IMG/VR virus record: IMGVR_UViG_3300033183_000158
Span: 1-63,577 of that record
Strand: one strand, 5' to 3'
Length of the DNA: 63,577 bases
Source of the DNA: a virus
In this document: piece by piece, positions 23,088 to 31,348 of the stretch
Layout: each line of letters starts with the position of its first letter
Position numbering within the stretch: the stretch's first letter is position 1
Notes under the pieces: generated by a model
Databases searched by the model: none
The model's input: only the letters and a program-made list of their open reading frames with translations
What the model was told of the DNA's origin: nothing
Made by a program: the position numbers and the translations under genes

Positions 23088-23123
23088 CAATAAAATTAGA
23101 GGGGGAGAGCCGTAACTCTCCCC
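23088..23123 (-). terminator. Hairpin terminator between SSB-like gene and primase
   Basis: An 8-bp perfect stem (23102-23109 with 23116-23123) begins 8 nt after the SSB-like stop on the minus strand, and the following minus-strand sequence is T-rich. Lying inside the operon, it probably lowers expression of the primase and later genes relative to the SSB-like protein. Confidence 0.8.
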
Positions 23124-23130
23124 ACTCAGG

Positions 23131-23760
23131 TTACCAATCTGGTTCCTCGTTGGTGCTCACCGAAGATGTTTCGGTAGCTTCCCAATCGGTAGAACTTTCG
23201 TCCGTAGGGGTCATGCGTTCTACACGCTCCCACTTAGGATCGATAGCGAGTTTGTTAGGCTCATTCATGGGCTGAATGAATGGCTTAATAGCACGCATCG
23301 GGAACGTCAAGTAGTCCTTCTTATTCAGAATGACCTTGATACGGATTAGTTTATCGATGTGGTTATTACCAAGGGCTGATATCAATGCCTGGCTAAACGC
23401 AGCAAAGCTATCCGTCTTACCAACGGATTTGATAAGCACCTCACGAGGAACAAATGTTGTTAGAATGTGGAAGATGCGCTCTGATTGCGCAACGTAGCGT
23501 CCTTTAAGATGTTCTTCTACATCTTTGCCCCATTGACGGGCATTACTGCGCTCACGTTCTTCATCGATTGCCCACTCAACATGACTAAATTTTGCACCTC
23601 CTGCGTCTTCAAAGTTGAAGCGCAATACAAGGTCACCTGTACCGTCAGATTTTGCAGGTTCGTAAACCACATTCACTAGTTTAACATTCTCATTAATACC
23701 AGGAGCCATGATGTTTGCCCCTGAACTTTGGCTAGTACTTTCGTCGAAACCGTAACTCAT
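23131..23760 (-). CDS. Candidate single-stranded DNA-binding protein
   Basis: 209 aa. The middle contains strands typical of a beta-barrel (NVKLVNVVYEPA, GDLVLRFNFED) and a basic stretch; the C-terminus is an acidic, flexible tail rich in E, S and T ending in EEPDW. Acidic tails ending in an aromatic residue are the partner-docking tips of SSB proteins. It lies next to a Sak4-like ATPase and is followed by a terminator, consistent with high early expression. The family is inferred from layout, not a direct match. Confidence 0.5.
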   Translation of the reverse strand: MSYGFDESTSQSSGANIMAPGINENVKLVNVVYEPAKSDGTGDLVLRFNFEDAGGAKFSHVEWAIDEERERSNARQWGKDVEEHLKGRYVAQSERIFHILTTFVPREVLIKSVGKTDSFAAFSQALISALGNNHIDKLIRIKVILNKKDYLTFPMRAIKPFIQPMNEPNKLAIDPKWERVERMTPTDESSTDWEATETSSVSTNEEPDW

Positions 23761-23790
23761 ATTCTTTTTTGCTTAGAATCGTAAAGATAG

Positions 23791-24453
23791 TTAATCAATA
23801 TAAATTTTATCCCATGTGAAATCGATAACATTACCACGTAAATGTTCACAACGTGATCCTGCCTCGATTTCTGATGAAGCTTCAAAGGTAACCTTTAAGT
23901 TGCCTTCTTCATCACGGTAAACAAAACCAATCGCATCACTGTCTGCCATAACTAAGTTCTTTAGTTTACCAGAAAGATCTAACGATGAGGTGTTTACCTC
24001 GACACTGTCAGAACCAATCAAGGTTTTCTTACGGTGTCCTATCAAAATTACCTGCGGCGCAAGTAGTTTTAATCTGTTGATAAGAGTGATAACTCTATCT
24101 CTTACTTGGGCATAACCGCCACCGTAAGGGATATCACCAATCTGTTTTACTTTGTTCTCTGCACAGATGGCATGTTCTATCCAGAACACGACATTGTCTA
24201 GAGTATCCAAAGCAATGTACTCATACTTGTGATCACTGTCACGGACAGCTTTCATCACATTCATGAGTTCGTTTAAACTGTTGACCTGAACCTTCATAGC
24301 ACTAACAAAGTCAGTACCTTTCTCAGTGTCGAGGATCAAGCAGTTGTCTAACTCAGCAAGAGTCGTTGTCTTGCCGACCTTGCTCTGACCAAACAGGGTC
24401 AAGAGTTTAGGACTGCGTCTTGCAGGAGCAGAACGCGAGGTAGGTAGTTCCAT
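23791..24453 (-). CDS. Sak4-like RecA-fold ATPase
   Basis: 220 aa. FGQSKVGKTTTL at 21-32 is a Walker A motif, YEYIALDTLDNVVFW the Walker B region, and VILIGHRKKTLIGSD a RecA-type sensor strand. This is the compact single-domain form used by phage Sak4 proteins, which help annealing or strand exchange together with an SSB. The neighbour at 23131 is the likely SSB. With the PD-(D/E)XK exonuclease, NinB-like and RusA-like genes it would form a recombination set. Confidence 0.82.
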   Translation of the reverse strand: MELPTSRSAPARRSPKLLTLFGQSKVGKTTTLAELDNCLILDTEKGTDFVSAMKVQVNSLNELMNVMKAVRDSDHKYEYIALDTLDNVVFWIEHAICAENKVKQIGDIPYGGGYAQVRDRVITLINRLKLLAPQVILIGHRKKTLIGSDSVEVNTSSLDLSGKLKNLVMADSDAIGFVYRDEEGNLKVTFEASSEIEAGSRCEHLRGNVIDFTWDKIYID

Positions 24454-24473
24454 ACACTATTAATTACTAATTA

Positions 24474-25472
24474 CTATTCGTTTTCGGAATACCCGTAACC
24501 CAGGGCAGGGGGTCTTTCGTAATCCCACTCATCAAACTTACCGTTGACAAGGTTATTCTTCAAGAGTGTTAACCCTTGCTCGCCTTTACGGTTCTTCAAC
24601 ACGTGCAAGGCAACAAGATTGTTTGTAGGAATATCCTTCTTACCGTAGTACTCAAGGTGTAAGAGAGAAGGCTGATGTATTACCATCGCAACATCTACCG
24701 CATGGTATATCTGTTTAGAACCATGGATGTCTGTCTTTGTAGGATAATGCAACGAAGGATTAGTAGGATCTAATCGCTTCTCGCTTTCTATCTTATCGTT
24801 GAGCTGACCTAGTAAGATGTTCATGGTATTGAATTCTTTACGAATCTCAATGAACAGTTTACCAAGACCTGCAAGCGTTTGTATCTCGTTCTCACCTACC
24901 TCTGGTTGTACCAGAAGTGTGTGGTCTAGAGTTACAATAAGCTCATCATCAGGAAACTTTGCTTTGAAGTCTTTGATTGTCTGATAAATCTTATACCTGG
25001 TAGTAGGTTGTTCTACAAAATAAATAGGTTGCTGACGCATACTTTCTATCTTGCTTTGGAAGAACTCATACTGCTGAGGTGTAAGTTTATCATACGCACT
25101 AAGCAAGTTTGCATACGATATGTCGGTCATTGCTGAGGCACGACGAAGGATTTCGTCTGCTGCACTCATCTCAAAACCGAAGTGTAAGATCTTGAATGAC
25201 TTGTTAAAGTTCACATTCAAGTTAGGATCTAAGAAGTCTTGAAGCAACATGTTCAGGAAGTAAGACTTACCATGACCGGATGCACCTGCTAACAAATAGT
25301 TGTTACCAAAGCGCATACCGCCAAGCATTAGTCTGTTGTAGCCTGACCACCGCGTCTTTAAAGCCATGTTTAAATCGCTCATACCATCTTGTACAAGTTG
25401 ATTGGCTTCTTTCAAAACACGATCGAGTGGTTTTATGACTACTCTAGAAAATGGTTTCGCCTGGGAGTTCAC
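24474..25472 (-). CDS. dnaB: Replicative DNA helicase, DnaB type
   Basis: 332 aa, the RecA-like motor only; the N-terminal domain of cellular DnaB is absent. Walker A is GASGHGKS at 63-70, Walker B lies in DDELIVTLDH, and GQLNDKIES plus DIHGSKQIYHAVDVAMVIHQ match the later DnaB motifs. It would unwind DNA at the fork and interact with the primase. Its start overlaps the 189-aa gene by 29 nt; that gene may supply a loader or missing helper domain. Confidence 0.88.
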   Translation of the reverse strand: MNSQAKPFSRVVIKPLDRVLKEANQLVQDGMSDLNMALKTRWSGYNRLMLGGMRFGNNYLLAGASGHGKSYFLNMLLQDFLDPNLNVNFNKSFKILHFGFEMSAADEILRRASAMTDISYANLLSAYDKLTPQQYEFFQSKIESMRQQPIYFVEQPTTRYKIYQTIKDFKAKFPDDELIVTLDHTLLVQPEVGENEIQTLAGLGKLFIEIRKEFNTMNILLGQLNDKIESEKRLDPTNPSLHYPTKTDIHGSKQIYHAVDVAMVIHQPSLLHLEYYGKKDIPTNNLVALHVLKNRKGEQGLTLLKNNLVNGKFDEWDYERPPALGYGYSENE

Positions 25473-26013
25473 GGTTTCCTGCTTCTTTACGTTGATTTAT
25501 TTCTTCTTCTATCGCTTCCCACTGTTTAGAGTCAAACCATTTGCGGATGCCCATATTGACTAGTTTGTTTTTTACAGCGTACTGGAGGCAATTCATAATA
25601 AGTTTATGCTTGTCTACACGCATTGCTATCTCTTTGTTGTAGTCTTCAAAGAACTTGTCTTTGTCTGTGTTACGGGCGGCAAATCGTTTGCCATCAATGT
25701 ACAACATTCTAGGATAAGTATCCCAGAATTCTTTCGGTGCTATCTCTTCATCCTCAAAGTACAAGCCTGTAATAAACTTGTCTGTGCTGATGAAGGAGTC
25801 CAGATAGTAGTCGTCATCTCCATTTAAGTTGATGACCAAGCCTTTCTCAACAAGGTCATCGATGTCTTCAGGTGTGAAACCAGCGCCTTCAGTCACAAAC
25901 TTATACAAGGGGGCATAATCTTTCTTATGCACTATTGTAAGGAATAGTAACTGGTTAGCATTGATCTCAAACTTGACGAGCAAGTCGATAAACTTCTTAA
26001 CGTTGTCAATCAT
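25444..26013 (-). CDS. Conserved-looking protein, 189 aa, possible helicase partner
   Basis: Residues 1-80 look like a winged-helix fold: INANQLLFLTIVHKKDY, FTPEDIDDLVEKGLVINL, then DDDYYLDS. The rest is helical and charged, with RMLYIDGKRFAARN and a long C-terminal helix. The gene overlaps the DnaB-type helicase gene downstream by 29 nt, so a loader or DnaD-like role is plausible. I do not recognise a named family. Confidence 0.65.
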   Translation of the reverse strand: MIDNVKKFIDLLVKFEINANQLLFLTIVHKKDYAPLYKFVTEGAGFTPEDIDDLVEKGLVINLNGDDDYYLDSFISTDKFITGLYFEDEEIAPKEFWDTYPRMLYIDGKRFAARNTDKDKFFEDYNKEIAMRVDKHKLIMNCLQYAVKNKLVNMGIRKWFDSKQWEAIEEEINQRKEAGNRELPGETIF

Positions 26014-26191
26014 AAAGCCGATGTAGGTTTAGTTTTAAACTGTGTTCTTCAGCTCTTAAATCTATGTATAGATCGTATAAGCATTTGTCAATTTCACTGT
26101 CACTAAACTTTCCCTTGAGCTTTGATTGAATCGTTTCACTTGTGTCCGAAAAGGTTATAGCGCCCTGTGCTAACAGGATCACTAGTTCCAT
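26006..26191 (-). CDS. Small protein, 61 aa
   Basis: Start chosen at MELVILLAQGAITFSDTSET because the upstream part of the frame only shadows the helicase gene; even so, 56 nt overlap the helicase C-terminus. The peptide is helical with the pattern of a small HTH-like or helical bundle domain (SKLKGKFSDSEIDKCLYDL). Its stop overlaps the next start. Unknown function. Confidence 0.5.
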   Translation of the reverse strand: MELVILLAQGAITFSDTSETIQSKLKGKFSDSEIDKCLYDLYIDLRAEEHSLKLNLHRLYD

Positions 26192-27416
26192 CTGTAGGTA
26201 TTTCTCTCTGTGAGAGGTGCTTTTTGATTTCTTCGATGCTGTTGACATGAATAATGTTTGTAGATTTTTTCTGTCTCGCACGTAGCCAACGTTCATCTTG
26301 AGTATCTTTTATGTACACATTAATAATTACTGCAGTCTTACCCTCTTGGTAACGAATCGCACGACCTGTGCGCTGTAGATCCTGTCGTGTAGATGAATTG
26401 CCTGAGCTAATAATAGCAAGGTCAATACCTTTCACGTCAAAGCCTTCGTCAAGAGCACGTGCTGTGTGTATCACATGCACATCGCTTTTGTCGTCGTTAA
26501 AGAGTTCAAGATTGCGGGTCTTAATACCTTTCGGCATCTTAGAGTGGTAGTCTACAGAATACTGAGGCATTGCTGCGTTCAGTTCTTTTGCAAAGTCCAC
26601 TCCCTCAGAGAATGTGATAGCTTTCTTATCACTAAACTCTTCGAGAATATCCAAGACCACTTGTTTCTTGGATGGTGCAAAGTACAAAAAGTTCTTACGT
26701 TTTTGCATGTTGCGATTGAAATTAATTGCGTACATAAACAGCTCGTCTGGATCTCTACGAACCGAACGAGCATAGCTTTCTCTATAAGATTTGTTGGACA
26801 AACAGGACATCGCAGTGTTAAAGTCATGGTTGAACTGAGCAAAGTTGAAATGGAAGTCTTTGTTTAACTTCTCATATGCTTGTTTATCTTCTTTACTCAT
26901 CTCTATACCAAGATTAAACACCTTGAAGTTAGATACATAGCCGTTCTCTAACGCTTCTACAATATCTACTGTGTCTATGACAGGGCAGTAGGTACGTACC
27001 AGCGCATCACGATCATCACGACGATCAAGAGTTGCAGTCAAGCCAAGAATAAACTTGTACTTGGTGCGCTCAAAGATCTTAATGAATTCGTTTGAGGCGT
27101 AGTTATGTATCTCATCTAGTACAAGCAGATCATAGGAGCGATCCGCTTTGATTGCAGTATTAACAACAAGAACACTAACATTTTGCAAGTCCATACTTTC
27201 TATCTGTCCTTCCCACTGGGACTTCAGATACTGTGTAGGTACCACAACCAAGGTGGTACGCTCTGGACGACGCTCGTTCATCTTCTTGATGCATATTAAT
27301 GCAACGAATGTCTTACCGAAACCAGTCGTAGCCTGTAGTGTGCCTCGACCTTTATTCTTCAACCATTTGTCAATAACCTCGTTCTGCCTTTTAAGTTTTT
27401 TTGGGTCTATCTTCAT
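26136..27416 (-). CDS. Superfamily 2 helicase, UvsW/SSL2-like
   Basis: 426 aa. Motif I is ATTGFGKT at 29-36, motif II DEIH at 101-104, motif III LTATL at 126-130, motif V around TARALDEGFDVKG and motif VI QRTGRAIRYQEGK. The compact two-domain form resembles phage UvsW and SSL2-type helicases, which remodel branched DNA and remove R-loops, and so help switch from origin-dependent to recombination-dependent replication. It overlaps genes on both sides. Confidence 0.88.
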   Translation of the reverse strand: MKIDPKKLKRQNEVIDKWLKNKGRGTLQATTGFGKTFVALICIKKMNERRPERTTLVVVPTQYLKSQWEGQIESMDLQNVSVLVVNTAIKADRSYDLLVLDEIHNYASNEFIKIFERTKYKFILGLTATLDRRDDRDALVRTYCPVIDTVDIVEALENGYVSNFKVFNLGIEMSKEDKQAYEKLNKDFHFNFAQFNHDFNTAMSCLSNKSYRESYARSVRRDPDELFMYAINFNRNMQKRKNFLYFAPSKKQVVLDILEEFSDKKAITFSEGVDFAKELNAAMPQYSVDYHSKMPKGIKTRNLELFNDDKSDVHVIHTARALDEGFDVKGIDLAIISSGNSSTRQDLQRTGRAIRYQEGKTAVIINVYIKDTQDERWLRARQKKSTNIIHVNSIEEIKKHLSQREIPTDGTSDPVSTGRYNLFGHK

Positions 27417-27759
27417 CCCGTACTAATGTCTTTAAAGCAGCATCGTATCGAAAACGATAGATGGTTCTATAGTCTTCACGAGATTTCCTTGGTAACTTCA
27501 TAGTCGTTTTAGGTATAGTACTTTTAGGCAATGGTTCTGCTTCAGAATTCATACGAGATTCTATAGTAGTTTCATATATGCCTGCCGGTTCTAATACATC
27601 TATAAGCTTACGCACACGCTCAATCTCCAACAAAAGTTCTTCTTTCATTGGTATGTTTTTGTGTGCTAAGTTAAAGTCTATCAAACCTTTAAGGTAATCT
27701 TTCCAATACTGTAGCCTTTCATCAAGGCTAAGGTTACTATACTTTTTTATTTTTCCCAT
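27391..27759 (-). CDS. Hypothetical protein, 122 aa
   Basis: MGKIKKYSNLSLDERLQYWK is followed by a helical N-terminal half (LLLEIERVRKLIDVLEP) and a basic C-terminal half (TTMKLPRKSREDYRTIYRF). It overlaps the polymerase gene by 13 nt and the helicase gene by 26 nt. Position between polymerase and helicase suggests a replication accessory role, but no family is recognised. Confidence 0.65.
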   Translation of the reverse strand: MGKIKKYSNLSLDERLQYWKDYLKGLIDFNLAHKNIPMKEELLLEIERVRKLIDVLEPAGIYETTIESRMNSEAEPLPKSTIPKTTMKLPRKSREDYRTIYRFRYDAALKTLVRDEDRPKKT

Positions 27760-29651
27760 GTGAGTGATAAGTTAGTATCAGACTTCAACAGTCCATTAGG
27801 AATGGTAGTCAGTGCGGCTCTCTCCATGATTGCCTTCATGTCTCTCTTCCATTGGTCTGCGTAATCTGCATGAACTATTGTATCGATCTGATCATGCACA
27901 GTCATTACAATCTTAACAGGTAACTTGTTCTTTAGAATAAACTTACGCATGATAACAAGCGCTTCTTTGGTCATGTCTGCACCTGTACCCTGGATGGGTG
28001 TGTTCTTAGATGCACGCTCAATAGAACCAAACTCTACCATATCACGCATGTACGGTTCCCAATTCGGGAACCAACGAATGCGGCGGTATGGCTTGAAGGT
28101 TCTAATGTGACCGTTCGAAGTACCATAGTTACCAAGCTTAGTCAAGAAGTTCTTGATTCTTGGGAACGCTGTAAAGTATTTCTCGATTAGTTCTTCTGCT
28201 TCTGGTAAACTAATCTGCAGAGTATCAGATAGTTTGTGTGCACTCATACCATATGCCAAACCAAAGTTAATGCTCTTGACCTGCGTACGGAGCTTACCGT
28301 GCTTAGGACAACTACACTTTGCTTTGTTCTGACTGTAGAATTTACAGTTACTATCTGCTGCGTCTGACCATCGTACATCAAATACAAGTTCAGCGCATAC
28401 ACTATGCAAATCTTGACCAGTCTCAAGTGCTTGTATCCACACAGGATCTTGCGAACCCGTGGCTATGATACATAACTCCTGAGATGAGAAGTCTGACGAA
28501 GCAAATACATACCCGTCGTCGGCAACAAATGCATTTCTGTATTTATTATCTGCAGGTATCTGTTGCATGTTCGGATCTCTTGATGATACACGACCTGTAT
28601 CCAATATCTGGTTAAAGGATGTGTGTATCTTACCGTCACTCTTTAGATATTTATCCAGGAACGAGGGACCATAAGCATTGTAGAGTTTCTCTTTCTCTTT
28701 GAAAGTAATATACTTACCAATGATCTCGTGCTTACCTTTAATTGTAGCAAGCAGTTTACCATTCACACTATCCAAGTCCTTGTCTATCTTATTGAATAGA
28801 TTAAGTACTTGTTTAGGTGAAGAGAATGAGAAGGTGCTCTTCAATGTGCTGATCCTCGATCCTTCTTCGGTGTCAAACAAAGAGAGTGTGTAGTTCTTGG
28901 GGACAAAGTCTGCAAACATAGGATCTGATAGTATCATATGATACAACTCCTCTTCCAAGACATTCAACTCTTTCAGTACTGACTCCGCAGTATCTAACCA
29001 TGTGTCCTTATCTATACCTATACCATTGTATTCTATATCAGCGAAGGCGAGAGAGGCATAGTTCTCAAGTTTGACCACTCTTTCAAGTCCGTTAACACAA
29101 ACAGATTTTTCTTGAGAACGCTTAATGTCTAACAAAATCTCAATATCTTTTGCTGCATACTCTAATTGTGATAGAGTAAACCGAACAGTCCCAACCAAAC
29201 CAATAAAAGAGTTCTGTTCAGCCTTAGACAATTGAATACCGAGGTGCCTCTCCGCCGTAGCCGATAAAGATTTGCTGAGGTTCTTCTTACCACAATGGAT
29301 AACAGCCTCAGCAAGCATAGTGTCGTAGACATTCTCTATCTGTATATCTAATGCTTTACGAATGAACTTATAGTCAAACTTCACATTATGAAATACTTTC
29401 TGAATGTTTACGTCTAATAGTATAGGAATAATAGGGGTTAAAGAAATAGTAGTACAATCAATTACAAACTGCGCATCACTATCACCTATCTGGAACAAGA
29501 GTATCTTGTCATCGATAAAGTCTAGACCTGTAGTTTCTGTATCTATTGCAAGGACTTTCTTCGAAGAGCAATAGGAAATACAATGATCTAGAGTATCGAC
29601 TATAGATATTCCTGTGAGATCTAGATAGGTGTTCTTAGTAATAAACTGCAT
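27747..29651 (-). CDS. polA: DNA polymerase, family A, with 3'-5' exonuclease
   Basis: 634 aa. The exonuclease domain starts with AIDTETTGLDF (D37, E39) and includes FHNVKFDYKFI and YAAKDIEILLDI. The polymerase domain has NMQQIPADNKYRNAF, motif A SSDFSSQELCI with D387, motif B KSINFGLAYGMS and motif C TVHDQIDTI with D587. Motif C carries HDQ where HDE is usual. There is no 5'-3' exonuclease domain, as expected for a replicative phage polymerase of T7 type. crAss-like phages use either family A or family B enzymes; this one uses family A. Confidence 0.95.
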   Translation of the reverse strand: MQFITKNTYLDLTGISIVDTLDHCISYCSSKKVLAIDTETTGLDFIDDKILLFQIGDSDAQFVIDCTTISLTPIIPILLDVNIQKVFHNVKFDYKFIRKALDIQIENVYDTMLAEAVIHCGKKNLSKSLSATAERHLGIQLSKAEQNSFIGLVGTVRFTLSQLEYAAKDIEILLDIKRSQEKSVCVNGLERVVKLENYASLAFADIEYNGIGIDKDTWLDTAESVLKELNVLEEELYHMILSDPMFADFVPKNYTLSLFDTEEGSRISTLKSTFSFSSPKQVLNLFNKIDKDLDSVNGKLLATIKGKHEIIGKYITFKEKEKLYNAYGPSFLDKYLKSDGKIHTSFNQILDTGRVSSRDPNMQQIPADNKYRNAFVADDGYVFASSDFSSQELCIIATGSQDPVWIQALETGQDLHSVCAELVFDVRWSDAADSNCKFYSQNKAKCSCPKHGKLRTQVKSINFGLAYGMSAHKLSDTLQISLPEAEELIEKYFTAFPRIKNFLTKLGNYGTSNGHIRTFKPYRRIRWFPNWEPYMRDMVEFGSIERASKNTPIQGTGADMTKEALVIMRKFILKNKLPVKIVMTVHDQIDTIVHADYADQWKRDMKAIMERAALTTIPNGLLKSDTNLSLTWEK

Positions 29652-29668
29652 AGTAATTGGTACTGTGC

Positions 29669-29944
29669 TTACTCTTGTGCAAGCTTGTTAAGCTTATGAA
29701 CTCGAGCAGTAACTGCTGCTGCACTGCGTTCATAACCTGCTTTTGTTAGTGCTTCGCTAATATACGCAGGCTTTACCCCTAAGTTATAAAAGGATTTCAC
29801 AATGTTATCCTCATCTTCCGTCCAACGTGTACCACCTGTATAAGGTTGACGCATTGTTAACTCAGGCATTCGAACCGGAGTATCTACTACAGCTTTCACT
29901 GTCTTTACTTGCTGTGTTCTGGGTTTCTTAAACCATTTAAACAT
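29669..29944 (-). CDS. SANT/Myb-like DNA-binding protein, 91 aa
   Basis: Residues about 42-86 (TRWTEDEDNIVKSF, then LGVKPAYISEAL, then RSAAAVTARVHKLNK) follow the three-helix Myb/SANT layout with a conserved early W and a basic third helix. The first 35 residues are basic and probably disordered. It lies 17 nt upstream of the polymerase gene on the minus strand and just after the large hairpin at 29959-30040, so it may control or act with the replication genes. Confidence 0.7.
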   Translation of the reverse strand: MFKWFKKPRTQQVKTVKAVVDTPVRMPELTMRQPYTGGTRWTEDEDNIVKSFYNLGVKPAYISEALTKAGYERSAAAVTARVHKLNKLAQE

Positions 29945-29958
29945 GACTATTAGTATTA

Positions 29959-30040
29959 GATAGTAAGACTACGATGACTTTGATCTTGCATTGCTCATCT
30001 CCTTGCGGACGATATCTCGTTGCTATCGTAGTTTACTATC
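29959..30040. other. Long-stem hairpin in the replication operon
   Basis: Arms 29959-29975 and 30025-30040 pair over 16 bp with a single bulged G and enclose a 49-nt loop. There is no T-run, so it is not a classical terminator. It lies in the 101-nt gap between the SSB-like gene and the SANT-like gene. An RNA-processing site, a protein-bound element or a replication signal are possible. Confidence 0.7.
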
Positions 30041-30045
30041 GGTTA

Positions 30046-30537
30046 TTAAAATGCAGCGTCCTCTTCTACTGGGTCGAGGATAGTTTTCTGTACTGCAGTT
30101 ACACGCTCCTCTACGGGAAGCGTTGCTGACTTGTTATCGTCAAGCTTGTGACCTGCAGATTGGAACGCTGCACGAACCTGAGATTCAAAGCTAGGCTCGT
30201 TAGTCATACCCAACACAACAGTTGTGTAAGTTGATACAGGACGGTCATCGATTTCATACTCCTCTACTGAGCGAGTAACGATGGCACCAGGAACTTTCTC
30301 GCCTTCAACTGCATCATACATGTAATGCATCTTGTCGTCGAGGTAAGACTCCTCGTATCGAGTAATGCTTGACGTGCGCGCTGGCATGCGTACTAACATT
30401 ACTTCTCCTGTTGTCACATCAACAACCTCTTTGTGTTGTGGTGATTGAAATGTAACTAGCTTGTAGTTACGTCCGTTTTTATCTTGACGTTGCTCACTTA
30501 CTTTCACTACTGTCAAGAGTTCACTAGAATTTGCCAT
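30046..30537 (-). CDS. Second candidate single-stranded DNA-binding protein
   Basis: 163 aa. LTVVKVSEQRQDKNGRNYKL resembles the first strands of an OB fold, and the protein ends DPVEEDAAF, an acidic tip with a terminal phenylalanine like the SSB C-terminus. It is flanked by hairpin elements on both sides, as for a separately regulated, abundant transcript. It lies two genes from the family A polymerase. T7 gp2.5-type proteins have the same ending pattern. No direct family match is claimed. Confidence 0.55.
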   Translation of the reverse strand: MANSSELLTVVKVSEQRQDKNGRNYKLVTFQSPQHKEVVDVTTGEVMLVRMPARTSSITRYEESYLDDKMHYMYDAVEGEKVPGAIVTRSVEEYEIDDRPVSTYTTVVLGMTNEPSFESQVRAAFQSAGHKLDDNKSATLPVEERVTAVQKTILDPVEEDAAF

Positions 30538-30572
30538 GGTTAATTTATTATTTAGGCGTTAATTAAAAGATT

Positions 30573-30645
30573 GGGTTGTTTTTTACGCGTACAACCCGGT
30601 GCAATACTGCACCAAAAACGCATCACATATCTCATCTTGAGATAT
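30573..30645. other. Three tandem hairpins
   Basis: Three perfect dyads lie in a row: 30573-30597 (7-bp arms), 30598-30613 (6-bp arms, 4-nt loop) and 30627-30645 (8-bp arms, 3-nt loop). They fill the gap between the 67-aa gene and the SSB-like gene. Read on the minus strand, the first could act as a terminator for the upstream small genes and the others as a 5' leader structure of the SSB-like mRNA. Confidence 0.65.
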
Positions 30646-30647
30646 AC

Positions 30648-30851
30648 TTACACTCTTATCTCACCCAACGTGAGCTCTGGCATATTCTCCCACAGAGTAT
30701 CGATAGCATCTTCATAACCAAGAGCATACGCTTCTTTGATATGACTGTGCCATGTCTTTGGATACATCTGTAAGAGCAGGGATAATCGGGAATCACGAGT
30801 AGTTACTTGGTATCTACCCTTCTCGATACGTTTATTCTTCTTCTGACTCAT
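30648..30851 (-). CDS. Hypothetical protein, 67 aa
   Basis: Start chosen at MSQKKNKRIEKGRYQVTTRD; the upstream part of the frame only shadows the Cys-rich gene. The C-terminal half (WHSHIKEAYALGYEDAIDTL) is helical and acidic. It overlaps the Cys-rich gene by 20 nt and ends 2 nt before the hairpin cluster. Unknown function. Confidence 0.6.
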   Translation of the reverse strand: MSQKKNKRIEKGRYQVTTRDSRLSLLLQMYPKTWHSHIKEAYALGYEDAIDTLWENMPELTLGEIRV

Positions 30852-30987
30852 CACACTTACACGATTCTGATTCACACTCGTAACAACATTCACAAGTCCA
30901 ATCATCATCGTTGTACTCGTGACATACAGGACATCTTGCAGCCTCATCATCCTGATAATCTGCAAGTTCACGGTCGAGATAGTACAT
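30832..30987 (-). CDS. Cys-rich zinc-ribbon-like protein, 51 aa
   Basis: CPVCHEYNDDDWTCECCYEC is followed by CKC, giving nine cysteines in about 26 residues on a very acidic background. Paired CxxC and CxC motifs suggest one or two zinc-binding knuckles. Its ATG overlaps the stop of the 86-aa gene as TAATG and its end overlaps the next gene, so it is well supported by context. A host RNA polymerase or nuclease modulator is one possibility. Confidence 0.65.
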   Translation of the reverse strand: MYYLDRELADYQDDEAARCPVCHEYNDDDWTCECCYECESESCKCDESEEE

Positions 30988-31247
30988 TAGATATGTCCAT
31001 TAACCTCTGACCAACTCATCGGGTACACTGTGACATCAGCAGCATCAAGCTTGCGTCTGTTCACAAAGTCTTGACCTTTGTCTCGTGCAGTATCATATGA
31101 ATGGAAGGCACCTACCTTTACGATAGTACCATCATCATAGTTCTGCACGATGGTCAAGAATACTACTGCGTCATCTTCATCAGGAATGTCTGCGGCAATA
31201 CTGTTGCGATTCATTTGCTCTATGAAGAGCTCTTTCATCTTTCCCAT
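30987..31247 (-). CDS. Hypothetical protein, 86 aa
   Basis: MGKMKELFIEQMNRNSIAAD is followed by a beta-rich part (AVVFLTIVQNYDDGTIVKVG, then AADVTVYPMSW). It may be a small alpha/beta domain. Its start overlaps the small membrane protein gene and its stop overlaps the next start. No family is recognised. Confidence 0.65.
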   Translation of the reverse strand: MGKMKELFIEQMNRNSIAADIPDEDDAVVFLTIVQNYDDGTIVKVGAFHSYDTARDKGQDFVNRRKLDAADVTVYPMSWSEVNGHI

Positions 31248-31348
31248 CTTCTTCTTAGGTAATCAACTAATACGATAACTAACACAATACCGACACCAAT
31301 CAACTGACCGATGCCGTAGTACACTGAGTGAAGGAACAAACTACTCAT
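31235..31348 (-). CDS. Small single-pass membrane protein, 37 aa
   Basis: Residues 12-29 (GIGQLIGVGIVLVIVLVD) are one hydrophobic helix, followed by YLRRRWER, which by the positive-inside rule places the C-terminus in the cytoplasm. It overlaps both neighbours by 8 and 13 nt. It belongs to a group of four membrane or lipoprotein genes at the start of the early block; such early phage proteins often modify the host envelope. Confidence 0.6.
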   Translation of the reverse strand: MSSLFLHSVYYGIGQLIGVGIVLVIVLVDYLRRRWER

